Origin: Peptococcaceae bacterium
Lineage (GTDB): Bacteria; Bacillota; Desulfitobacteriia; Desulfitobacteriales; Syntrophobotulaceae
Length of the DNA stretch: 52,305 nt
Assembly: GCA_009782825.1 (NCBI GenBank)
Contig: WRII01000012.1
Coordinates: 1 to 52,305 of the forward strand
Reading direction: 5' to 3'
Shown here: positions 1 through 6,950 of the stretch, piece after piece
Layout: each line of letters begins with the position of its first letter
How positions within the stretch are numbered: position 1 is the stretch's first letter
Program-made: the position numbers and the translations under genes
The notes under the pieces: generated by a model
Database searches by the model: none
Seen by the model: only the letters and a program-made list of their open reading frames with translations
What the model was told of the DNA's origin: nothing

Positions 1-98
1 ACTCTTGCTTTGTATTCTGGTGTGTATTTTTTCTTCATGGGTTCAGTTTACCACATATCTTTTATGGGGCGGTTTTGCTGTCTAGATTCCTTTGACCA
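1..98 (-). mobile_element. End of an IS3-family insertion sequence, with the start of its transposase OrfA
   Basis: On the minus strand an ATG at 38-36 opens a frame reading MKKKYTPEYKAR that runs off the window edge. This is the typical N-terminus of IS3-family OrfA, a helix-turn-helix protein. The preceding bases back to about 98 (TGGTCAAAGGAATCTAGACA on the minus strand) probably include the terminal inverted repeat, because the neighbouring membrane protein loses family-like sequence exactly there. The rest of the element lies outside the window, so its length and other end cannot be seen. The family call rests on 12 residues and is moderately sure; the exact boundary is inference. Confidence 0.6.
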
Positions 99-409
99 TT
101 ATACAATTCTGGATGATTATTAATAAAAGCTCCCTCTTCTACTGAAACAATTGTCCCTTTGACCAGGGGACCGTTTTTTACATTTTTGCTGTGTCGGAAC
201 GTAAGGGCATTGCCTATCACTTCTCTCATTAAATTGCCCATTACCAGAACTATTCCAAGACCTATAAGAACAGCTCCGGTAACAATCAAGATTGCTTCCT
301 CGTTGTTGACCGCCCCTAACACGAGCACAAGCGGACCAAGCGTCATGCCTAACACTCCAAAAACATGAATGACCCAGTTATATTTTTTGCGTCGTGATTG
401 TTTTGTCAT
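62..409 (-). pseudogene. Small two-helix membrane protein, C-terminus cut off by the IS end
   Basis: Reading from the ATG at 409, which has AAAGGA eight bases upstream, gives 115 residues. They comprise a basic N-terminus (MTKQSRRKKYN), two hydrophobic segments at about 12-34 and 40-58, and a soluble tail. An in-frame ATG at 418 is a less well placed start. The tail reaches VKGTIVSVEEGAFINNHPEL, the start of a beta-rich cytoplasmic domain, and then ends in about 13 residues (NGQRNLDSKTAP) that lie in the IS sequence. The gene therefore looks interrupted and its product truncated. No function is recognised. It lies just downstream of the lipoprotein gene on the same strand and could have been co-transcribed with it. 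Confidence 0.6.
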
Positions 410-491
410 CACAAACATCCTTTCTTGTATAATGTCTATCTCAATATCTATCTCTCCGCACCCCAATAGTTGTTGGCATCCATGCACAGGA

Positions 492-965
492 TCATTTTCT
501 GGTGTATTCAAACCCGCCGATGCGCAGTGTGTCCGCTGTAACATACCATTGCATCCGACTGCCTTCACTATTCCACAGATAGTCTTCTTCGGCTTCCTCA
601 CCGTCATCATCTAAGTATTTGAGGATCAAACTGTTTGGGCTGTTGGTCAAGGAATCGTTACCGATATAATAGGTACAATTCATATGACTGCCATAATAGG
701 GATCCTCATAGTCCGGAGCGTAGTCCTCACATGTTCCATCAGCCCTGAAGATCCACACAAGTCTTTCTCCCAGAGAATTGGCGTGCTCCCATTCACCAAC
801 AATTAATCCCTGAAGGGATGAAGAATTGATGGACGCATTGGATGAGGGTGTGTTTGAAGCATTGTCAGAGGATTCCGAAGGTGGAATATCTGCCGAGCAG
901 GCAGTGAACATGGCGAGACAACATAAAACCATCAAGAGTAAGAAAAGGGATTTTCTCATTTTCAT
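492..965 (-). CDS. Putative lipoprotein of unknown function
   Basis: A 157-residue protein. The N-terminus has two lysines and an arginine, a hydrophobic stretch LFLLLMVLCCLAM and a lipobox FTAC with the modified cysteine at about residue 23. It is therefore expected to be lipid-anchored on the outer face of the membrane. A Ser/Asn-rich linker (about 25-50) precedes a compact domain. That domain contains IVGEWEHAN, FRADGTCEDY and a final LRIGGFEYTRK, a pattern like small extracytoplasmic lipocalin/DUF-type beta-barrel domains that begin with a G-x-W motif. AAGGAG lies eight bases before the ATG. No partner or substrate can be read from the context. Confidence 0.7.
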   Translation of the reverse strand: MKMRKSLFLLLMVLCCLAMFTACSADIPPSESSDNASNTPSSNASINSSSLQGLIVGEWEHANSLGERLVWIFRADGTCEDYAPDYEDPYYGSHMNCTYYIGNDSLTNSPNSLILKYLDDDGEEAEEDYLWNSEGSRMQWYVTADTLRIGGFEYTRK

Positions 966-1261
966 GAATACAGCTCCTTATCAGGTTATTTTGAGAGGTT
1001 TCATTTTCATGGGGCATTATTGCGCTTATTATAGCTGAAATATGGGACTTTGTATATGGTTTGGGGCAAAGACAATAGATTTGCGGAAAACGTCAACTGA
1101 GTTCGGATTAATTGAAAAAGTTTTGCCGTTTTCGGGGTTTTTGGCAAAACTTTTGGGAAAATGACCTTGTGACCTTGTGTATCTGGTCTATGTGAATTAT
1201 ATTATTGATTGCAGACAGGATTATGGGTGGTTGATTCAGTAAGTCAGAAAGGACTTTATCA
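966..1261. other. Intergenic region between divergent genes, with a perfect 12-bp inverted repeat
   Basis: About 296 bases without a convincing gene separate the lipoprotein gene from hisA. The region must hold the promoters of both. The notable element is AAAAGTTTTGCC at 1116-1127 facing GGCAAAACTTTT at 1143-1154, a perfect 12-bp stem with a 15-base loop. There is no T-tract directly after it on the plus strand, so it is not an obvious intrinsic terminator. An operator or an RNA hairpin in the hisA leader are both possible. AAAGGA eight bases before 1262 is the hisA ribosome binding site. Confidence 0.5.
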
Positions 1262-2113
1262 ATGATTATTTTTCCGGCAATTGATCTAAAAAACGGTCAA
1301 GCGGTACGGCTGCAGCAAGGGAGAATGGACGAGGCGACGGTGTACTCAGATGATCCGGTGGCTGTGGCACAGGATTTTATGGCCCAAGGTGCGACTCATT
1401 TGCATGTGGTGGATTTGAATGGTGCGGTAGAGACACAACAAGAGACACAAGAGACACAAGAGACACAAGGACCCCAAGGAACCCAAGGAACCCAAGGACC
1501 CCAAGGACCCCAAGGAACCCAAGGAGCAAGGCCCCAAGGGGACAGCAAGATGGTGAACGGGGCTGTTTTGGAGCGCCTGGTTCAATCTGTCAACCTGAAA
1601 ATCCAAGTGGGTGGCGGCATCCGAACTCTTGAGCGTATAGAGGCTTTGTTGGATCTTGGGGTGCATCGCGTGATTTTAGGGACGGCAGCTGTGCGGGATC
1701 CGGAGTTGGTGGCACAAGCGATAGCGCGTTTTGGCAGCGAACGCGTCATGGTGGGGATTGATGCCAAAGATGGACGGGTGGCTGTGCAAGGCTGGGTGGA
1801 AACGTCGGATGTTCTGGCTGAGGAATTGGGTGTGCGTATGCGGGATAAGGGTGTGACTCATGTGATTTATACGGATATCCGCAGGGATGGAATGCTGACG
1901 GGGGCTGATATTGACGGTTCAGCGCGGTTGGCCAAGCAAACGGACTTGCGGGTTATTGTGTCGGGAGGGATTGCGTGCCTGGATGAGGTGGCGGCGATCC
2001 GGGATTTGGAGAGGCGGGGGGTCTGCTTGGAAGGGGTCGTTTTGGGAAAGGCGCTTTATGCGGGGGCGTTTAGCTTGCGGGAGGCTTTGCAGGTGAGTGC
2101 GGCGGACTCATGA
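1262..2113 (+). CDS. hisA: Phosphoribosylformimino-AICAR phosphate isomerase HisA with a collagen-like insertion
   Basis: HisA isomerises ProFAR to PRFAR in histidine biosynthesis and is a cytosolic TIM barrel. The start FPAIDLKNGQAVRL carries the catalytic aspartate on strand 1. IQVGGGIRT, VILGTAAV, GIDAKDGRVAVQGW, VIYTDIRRDGML and VIVSGGI follow in normal order, with the second catalytic aspartate in TDIRRDG. The length is 283 residues against a usual 240-245. The surplus is a block of about 40 residues (57-96) rich in ETQ, GPQ and GTQ triplets, encoded by 9-bp tandem units at about 1429-1530. It sits after strand 2 (HVVDLNGA), where a loop occurs, so the barrel should be intact. hisF follows after 229 bases. 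Confidence 0.95.
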   Translation: MIIFPAIDLKNGQAVRLQQGRMDEATVYSDDPVAVAQDFMAQGATHLHVVDLNGAVETQQETQETQETQGPQGTQGTQGPQGPQGTQGARPQGDSKMVNGAVLERLVQSVNLKIQVGGGIRTLERIEALLDLGVHRVILGTAAVRDPELVAQAIARFGSERVMVGIDAKDGRVAVQGWVETSDVLAEELGVRMRDKGVTHVIYTDIRRDGMLTGADIDGSARLAKQTDLRVIVSGGIACLDEVAAIRDLERRGVCLEGVVLGKALYAGAFSLREALQVSAADS

Positions 2114-2174
2114 GCGCAGTGACTCAATCATTTTCAATAAACGGCTTTATCATCTCCATAACTTTGTTTGGGTA

Positions 2175-2256
2175 ACATGCCTGCTTAAACATACTTGCCT
2201 AAACATACCTGCTTAAACATACCTGCATACGCTGCATACCTGCATACCTGCTTAAA
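2175..2256. repeat. Intergenic tandem repeats between hisA and hisF
   Basis: Degenerate copies of a unit resembling CATACCTGCTTAAA occur about five times, mixed with shorter CATACCTG and GCATACCTG units. The block lies in the 229-base gap between hisA and hisF and interrupts what is normally a compact operon. There is no open frame across it. It resembles the other short tandem repeats of this window more than a regulatory element. Confidence 0.7.
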
Positions 2257-2363
2257 TGGTTGTTCTTCGAGATGTTTTGTCGTAAAATGGAGGAGCGATT
2301 CTTGTTATTGAAGAAGTGGAGAAAGAAATCGCAAAATAAGCGATGAAGGGAAACGATGAAATC

Positions 2364-3155
2364 ATGAATCAGAAGAACATTGTTAAGGTTATCCCGTGTT
2401 TAGATGTGCATAACGGCCGTGTTGTGAAGGGGATTCAGTTTGAGAACCTGAAGGATGCCGGAGACCCGGCTGAATTGGCGGCTTTTTATGACCGTGAGGG
2501 GGCGGATGAGATTGTGCTGCTGGATATTTCGGCAACCGTGGAAGGGCGTCACACCATGCTGGATGTGGTGCGGCGCACGGCGAAGAGGGTGAGCAAACCC
2601 TTTATTATTGGCGGGGGTATGGGTAGCATTGAGGATATTGAGAGGGTGCTGGATGCCGGTGCGGATAAGATTTCCCTGAATACGGCTGCGGTGCGCAATC
2701 CGGATCTTTTGGCCCAGGCGGCGCAAAAATTTGGCAGTCAGCATATTATTGCGGCTATAGATGTGCTGCGCTCCGGGGACTCAACAGAATCTGATCAAAA
2801 GGCGCAGTCCTGGAAGGTAGTTGTGAGCGGCGGCCATGAGAGTACGGACTGGGATGTGGTGGAGTGGGCCCGGCGGGTTGAAAAATTGGGAGCGGGAGAG
2901 ATTTTGCTGACTTCCAAGGATCGGGACGGGACAGAGGATGGATATGATAATGACTTGAATCGGCAGGTGTCGGAGTCTGTTGATATTGGTGTGGTCGCCA
3001 GCGGGGGCGCCGGGAAACTGCAGCACTTTGTGGATGCGGTTCGTTTGGGCGGGGTACGGGCTGTGCTGGCGGCGTCGGTTTTTCATTTTGCCACGTTTAG
3101 TATTCGTGGGGTGAAGGAATATTTGGCGGATCATGGTGTGGAGGTGCACTTATAA
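2364..3155 (+). CDS. hisF: Imidazole glycerol phosphate synthase, cyclase subunit HisF
   Basis: HisF is the cyclase half of IGP synthase. With glutaminase HisH it converts PRFAR and ammonia to imidazole glycerol phosphate and AICAR. From the ATG at 2364 it has 263 residues. Diagnostic segments are [15 protein letters not shown] (catalytic Asp on strand 1), [45 protein letters not shown] (second catalytic Asp) and [13 protein letters not shown]. The insertion [16 protein letters not shown] near 140-155 corresponds to a variable loop. An in-frame ATG at 2343 is possible. I prefer 2364 because the family starts just before the IPCLDV motif and AAGGGA precedes it. No hisH lies next to it. The stop is one base from the hisIE start. 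Confidence 0.95.
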   Translation: MNQKNIVKVIPCLDVHNGRVVKGIQFENLKDAGDPAELAAFYDREGADEIVLLDISATVEGRHTMLDVVRRTAKRVSKPFIIGGGMGSIEDIERVLDAGADKISLNTAAVRNPDLLAQAAQKFGSQHIIAAIDVLRSGDSTESDQKAQSWKVVVSGGHESTDWDVVEWARRVEKLGAGEILLTSKDRDGTEDGYDNDLNRQVSESVDIGVVASGGAGKLQHFVDAVRLGGVRAVLAASVFHFATFSIRGVKEYLADHGVEVHL

Positions 3156-3156
3156 T

Positions 3157-4074
3157 ATGGATGTCACTATAGATAATTTTGAACGGATTGTTGAAAAAAT
3201 TAAATGGAAGGGCCATGGATTGATTCCTGTTGTGGTTCAGGATGTGGAGAGCCGGGAAGTCCTTATGCAGGCTTACATGAATCGGGAAGCGCTGTACAAG
3301 ACTTTGACGGGGGGCAGGACGTGTTTTTACAGCCGCAGCCGCCGGGAGCTTTGGCTGAAGGGGGAAACGTCGGGGCATTTTCAGGAGGTTGTGGAGATTC
3401 GTTTGGATTGCGACAGTGATTGTATGTTGGTGATTGTGCGCCAGCAAGGGGTGGCTTGTCATACAGGCCATTTCAGCTGTTTTCATAGGGTTTTGGGCCC
3501 GGTGGAAGGAGCGTTGGAGAGGCGGAAGGCTTTGGCGGAGGGGCCGGAGGGGCTGGAGAGGCTGGAGAGGTCGGAGGGGCCGGAGACTGTGTCAAAGGTA
3601 GAGGAAGCGAGTACCGATCTTGATTTTTTAGGTGTTGGCGAGCCGGGACAGCGCCCGCAGGGACGCCCGCAGATGGAGCGGCCCCCGCACTCAGGGCAGC
3701 CCCCGCACTCAGGCCAGCCCCCGCACTCAGAGCAGCCCCCGCACTCAGGCCAGCTTCCGCAGCCGGAGCAGCAGGTGCAGCCGGGAAACTTGGGGGCTGT
3801 TTTGCAGGAGTTGTCTGGCGTGATTGCCCGGCGCAAAAAAGAGAGACCATCTGGAGCGTACACAACATATCTGTTCGAAAAGGGTTTGGATAAAATTCTG
3901 AAGAAGGTAGGGGAAGAGGCGGCGGAGGTCGTTATTGCGGCGAAAAACTCATCTCAAGAGGAGCTTGTGTATGAGGTGGCCGATTTGTTCTACCATACCC
4001 TTGTCCTGCTGGAGGAGAAGGATGTGAGCCTGGATTCTGTAGGGAGAGAGCTTTTATCCAGACGTAAAAAATAG
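3157..4074 (+). CDS. hisI: Bifunctional phosphoribosyl-AMP cyclohydrolase / phosphoribosyl-ATP pyrophosphatase with an expanded linker
   Basis: The HisIE fusion catalyses steps 2 and 3 of histidine biosynthesis. The N-terminal cyclohydrolase (about 1-110) shows [12 protein letters not shown] and [12 protein letters not shown], which hold the Zn/Mg-binding Asp and Cys residues. The C-terminal pyrophosphatase (about 213-305) shows [15 protein letters not shown] and [15 protein letters not shown], the acidic MazG-like helices. Between them lie about 95 low-complexity residues, with a Glu/Leu-rich part followed by four [12 protein letters not shown] units encoded by 18-bp repeats at about 3680-3755. 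Natural HisIE linkers are only a few residues. The ATG at 3157 directly after the hisF stop, with GGAGG inside hisF, indicates translational coupling. An upstream in-frame ATG at 3133 overlaps hisF and is less likely. Confidence 0.94.
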   Translation: MDVTIDNFERIVEKIKWKGHGLIPVVVQDVESREVLMQAYMNREALYKTLTGGRTCFYSRSRRELWLKGETSGHFQEVVEIRLDCDSDCMLVIVRQQGVACHTGHFSCFHRVLGPVEGALERRKALAEGPEGLERLERSEGPETVSKVEEASTDLDFLGVGEPGQRPQGRPQMERPPHSGQPPHSGQPPHSEQPPHSGQLPQPEQQVQPGNLGAVLQELSGVIARRKKERPSGAYTTYLFEKGLDKILKKVGEEAAEVVIAAKNSSQEELVYEVADLFYHTLVLLEEKDVSLDSVGRELLSRRKK

Positions 4075-4121
4075 TGGGGAAATGGGATGTTCCGACCAAC
4101 CATCAGTAAGGAGGGAGCGGT

Positions 4122-5360
4122 ATGCGCCAACTCTATTATCGACTGTATCAATTCATTTTTCGCTGTATCGCCGTTTTTCTGCCGTGGAGGCGCCCGGAAC
4201 GTATAGATAGTTTTGCGTCTCTTGCGGTCTTGCTGTGCGACAAGGACGTCAAGTCTGCGCTGCTGGTAACCGATGCAGGATTGACAGCTCTGGGATTACA
4301 CGGAGAACTGCTCCAAACGCTGGAGAAAGCCGGAGTACAGTGCGCTTTATATGACAAAACCGTTTCCAACCCCACCATCGACAACATTGAGGAAGCGCTG
4401 GAGCTCTATAAGAAGGATAACTGCAGGGCTATCATTGCCCTTGGCGGCGGCTCGCCGCTGGATTGCGCCAAGGGCGTCGGAGCCAGAGTGGCGCGCCCGC
4501 GCAAAAGTATAACGAAAATGCGTGGACAACTCAAAGTACTGAGAAAAATGCCTCTGTTCATCGCCATCCCCACTACAGCGGGCACAGGCAGTGAAACAAC
4601 GGTGGCTGCCATCATTACCGACAGCGCCACCCAGGAGAAATATGCCATTAACGACCCGGCGTTGATTCCTCATTACGCCGTGCTGGAGCCCTGTCTTACT
4701 ACAGGGCTGCCACCCTTCCTCACGGCCTGTACCGGCATGGATGCTCTCTGTCATGCTGTTGAGGCTTATATTGGCCAAAGCAATACCCGCCAGACGCGAA
4801 AGGATGCCCTCAAAGCCACAGAGTTGATCTTTCAAAACCTGTATACAGCCTTCACAGACGGGAAAAATCTTCCTGCCCGCAGAAACATGCAGGAGGCTGC
4901 CTTTTTGGCCGGGGCGGCCTTCACCCGCGCTTATGTGGGAAACATTCACGCCGCTGCCCATACGCTGGGCGGGCAGTACGGTACTCCTCACGGGTTGGCC
5001 AATGCTGTTATTATGCCGTATGTTCTGGAGATGTATCTAAAGATGTGTGGTGAAAAAGTTTGCAAACCCCTGTCAGAAATGGCTGTTGCCGCCGGAATCG
5101 GGGACAGCCCGTCTCACCGGCACGACAGAATCGGCAGCGCCAAAAAATTCATCGCCGTCATACGGGAAATGAATGCCAAAATGGGCATACCCAATAAGAT
5201 TTCTGATCTGCACGCGAAGGATATCCCCTTGCTGGCTGGGCGAGCCTTGCGGGAGGCCAATCCGCTATACCCGGTTCCGGTCATTTTTATGCGAAAGGAT
5301 ATGGAAAGGGTGTATCATTCCCTTTTAGAAGACACGATTTCAAACAAGGCAATGTTATAA
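4122..5360 (+). CDS. Iron-containing alcohol dehydrogenase
   Basis: A 412-residue group III alcohol dehydrogenase that probably interconverts an alcohol and aldehyde with NAD(P)H in the cytosol. The nucleotide-binding motif ALGGGSPLDCAKG lies at about 107-119 and PTTAGTGSET at about 150-160. Metal ligands fit the family: D207 and H211 in MDALCHAVEAYIG, and the first and last histidines of NIHAAAHTLGGQYGTPHG. AAGGAGGGAG precedes the ATG. The basic and aromatic N-terminal 30 residues (YYRLYQFIFRCIAVFLPWRR) are longer than usual. The aldehyde dehydrogenase gene follows after 16 bases, so the pair probably handles one aldehyde. The substrate cannot be deduced. Confidence 0.92.
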   Translation: MRQLYYRLYQFIFRCIAVFLPWRRPERIDSFASLAVLLCDKDVKSALLVTDAGLTALGLHGELLQTLEKAGVQCALYDKTVSNPTIDNIEEALELYKKDNCRAIIALGGGSPLDCAKGVGARVARPRKSITKMRGQLKVLRKMPLFIAIPTTAGTGSETTVAAIITDSATQEKYAINDPALIPHYAVLEPCLTTGLPPFLTACTGMDALCHAVEAYIGQSNTRQTRKDALKATELIFQNLYTAFTDGKNLPARRNMQEAAFLAGAAFTRAYVGNIHAAAHTLGGQYGTPHGLANAVIMPYVLEMYLKMCGEKVCKPLSEMAVAAGIGDSPSHRHDRIGSAKKFIAVIREMNAKMGIPNKISDLHAKDIPLLAGRALREANPLYPVPVIFMRKDMERVYHSLLEDTISNKAML

Positions 5361-5376
5361 TGGGGAGGGTCTAATA

Positions 5377-6744
5377 ATGGTTGATTTTTCTGCAATCGTG
5401 CGCAATCAGCGGACATTTTTTTCAACCGGACACACTCAGGACGTTAAGTTCCGGGTCACATGTTTGCGGGAACTTGAACACTGGATATGCGGCCATGATG
5501 GGGATATCCTGGCCGCACTGAAAACTGACCTGAACAAACCGCCGTTTGAATCCTATGCTACAGAAGTGGGTATCATCCGGGATGAACTGAAGTTTACCTT
5601 GAAACGCATCCGCCGCTGGAGCCGTCCGAAAACGGTTCTGGCCAATCTGAAAAACTTCCCTTCTACCGGCCGGAAATACCCCGAACCTTATGGCGCGGCG
5701 CTCATCATGTCTCCTTGGAACTATCCCTTTATGCTGACAGTGGCTCCCCTGATTGCTGCTGTCGCTGCCGGCAATTGCGCTCTCGTCAAACCGTCAGCTT
5801 ACTCTCCCGCCACATCTTCTCTTCTGGCGCGGATGTGTGCCGAGGTTTTTGACCCAAACCATGTGAGCGTCGTAGAAGGCGGCCGCCAGGAAAACGCGGC
5901 GCTGCTCGACGAGCGTTACGATATTATCTTGTTCACAGGGAGTACATCTGTGGGACGGACGGTTATGCAGGCCGCTTCTCGGCACCTGACTCCCGTGGTT
6001 TTGGAACTGGGAGGCAAAAGTCCCTGCGTCGTTGATGAGACCGCCAATCTTAAACTGGCAGCCAAGCGCATAGTCTGGGGGAAATTTGTCAATGCCGGAC
6101 AGACCTGCGTCGCGCCCGATTATGTGTTGGCACACACATCCATCAAAAAGAAACTGCTCGACGAAATGACGGCGGCTGTCAAAACGCTGTACAGTGAAAC
6201 TCCTTGTGAAAATCCCGATTACCCTAAAATCATTAATGAAAAACATTTTCACCGTCTTCTGGGACTGCTGGAAGGCGAAAAAACTGTCTTGGGCGGCGGC
6301 TCCGACCCGGTATCCTTACGGATCGAACCAACCTTGCTGGACGATGTTTCCTGGGACGCGCCGGTTATGAAGGAGGAGATTTTTGGGCCTCTCTTACCTG
6401 TGCTGACTTATACGACCCCGGAGGAGGCCGTTCACATGATCAATGCCTGTCCGAAGCCGCTGGCAATGTATCTTTTTACCGCCGGCAAGGAAGCCCAGCG
6501 GTACTTTTTGCGCCATGTGTCTTTTGGCGGCGGCTGCATCAATGATACCATCGTTCATCTGTCGATACCGCGTCTGCCCTTCGGGGGCGTCGGCGACAGC
6601 GGTATGGGCGGCTATCATGGCCGGGCCGGTTTTGACGCGTTTACACACTATAAGAGTGTCCTGCACAAGTCCAGGCATATTGACATTCCTTTGCGCTATC
6701 CGCCGTATACGGATTTTGCGCTTAAACTGCTGAGGAAGATTTAA
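5377..6744 (+). CDS. Aldehyde dehydrogenase, class 3-like
   Basis: A 455-residue NAD(P)-dependent aldehyde dehydrogenase that oxidises an aldehyde to the acid. The substrate-site motif MSPWNYPF is near 110, the general base E210 sits in LELGGKSPC and the nucleophile C244 in NAGQTCVAPD. EEIFGPLLPVL and PFGGVGDSGMGGYHG follow. The length and the C-terminal tail (YPPYTDFALKLLRKI) match the ALDH3/fatty aldehyde group rather than the roughly 490-residue classes. GGGGAGGG precedes the ATG, and it starts 16 bases after the alcohol dehydrogenase. Co-expression suggests a two-step alcohol-aldehyde-acid route or aldehyde detoxification, which is inference. Confidence 0.92.
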   Translation: MVDFSAIVRNQRTFFSTGHTQDVKFRVTCLRELEHWICGHDGDILAALKTDLNKPPFESYATEVGIIRDELKFTLKRIRRWSRPKTVLANLKNFPSTGRKYPEPYGAALIMSPWNYPFMLTVAPLIAAVAAGNCALVKPSAYSPATSSLLARMCAEVFDPNHVSVVEGGRQENAALLDERYDIILFTGSTSVGRTVMQAASRHLTPVVLELGGKSPCVVDETANLKLAAKRIVWGKFVNAGQTCVAPDYVLAHTSIKKKLLDEMTAAVKTLYSETPCENPDYPKIINEKHFHRLLGLLEGEKTVLGGGSDPVSLRIEPTLLDDVSWDAPVMKEEIFGPLLPVLTYTTPEEAVHMINACPKPLAMYLFTAGKEAQRYFLRHVSFGGGCINDTIVHLSIPRLPFGGVGDSGMGGYHGRAGFDAFTHYKSVLHKSRHIDIPLRYPPYTDFALKLLRKI

Positions 6745-6847
6745 CCGATTTTGGGATTGCCGTAAGGGGCTGTGTTCGCCCATATGAATAAACATTGGGA
6801 TATTGGGAGGGTGGTGGGTGCGTGTCTTTCCGGATTTTTATCCTTAT

Positions 6848-6855
6848 GGTACAAT
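6848..6855 (+). promoter_or_regulatory. Probable extended -10 promoter for the 6951-12880 operon
   Basis: TGGTACAAT has an extended -10 (TGG then TACAAT at 6850-6855) about 95 bases before the ATG at 6951. The surrounding TATGGTACAAT also occurs at the promoter of the response regulator gene near 30530, which supports its being a real -10. No clear -35 box is visible. The ribosome binding site of the first gene is GGAAAGGAAG just before 6951. Confidence 0.45.
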
Positions 6856-6950
6856 AGCTTAAGAGGTGAGAGGTGAATAATAGTGACGGGTTATAGGGGA
6901 AGACAGATGAAAATAGAAGGCATTGATGCCTGGAAAGGAAGAAAACCCTT

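Noticed and set aside
1346-1666. Minus-strand Leu/Gly/Ser repeat protein opposite hisA
   Set aside because: It only mirrors the hisA repeat tract; there is no start signal.
3483-3868. Minus-strand Cys/Gly-rich and Ala/Pro-rich frames opposite the hisIE linker
   Set aside because: They arise from the repeated linker DNA read in reverse and have no start signals.
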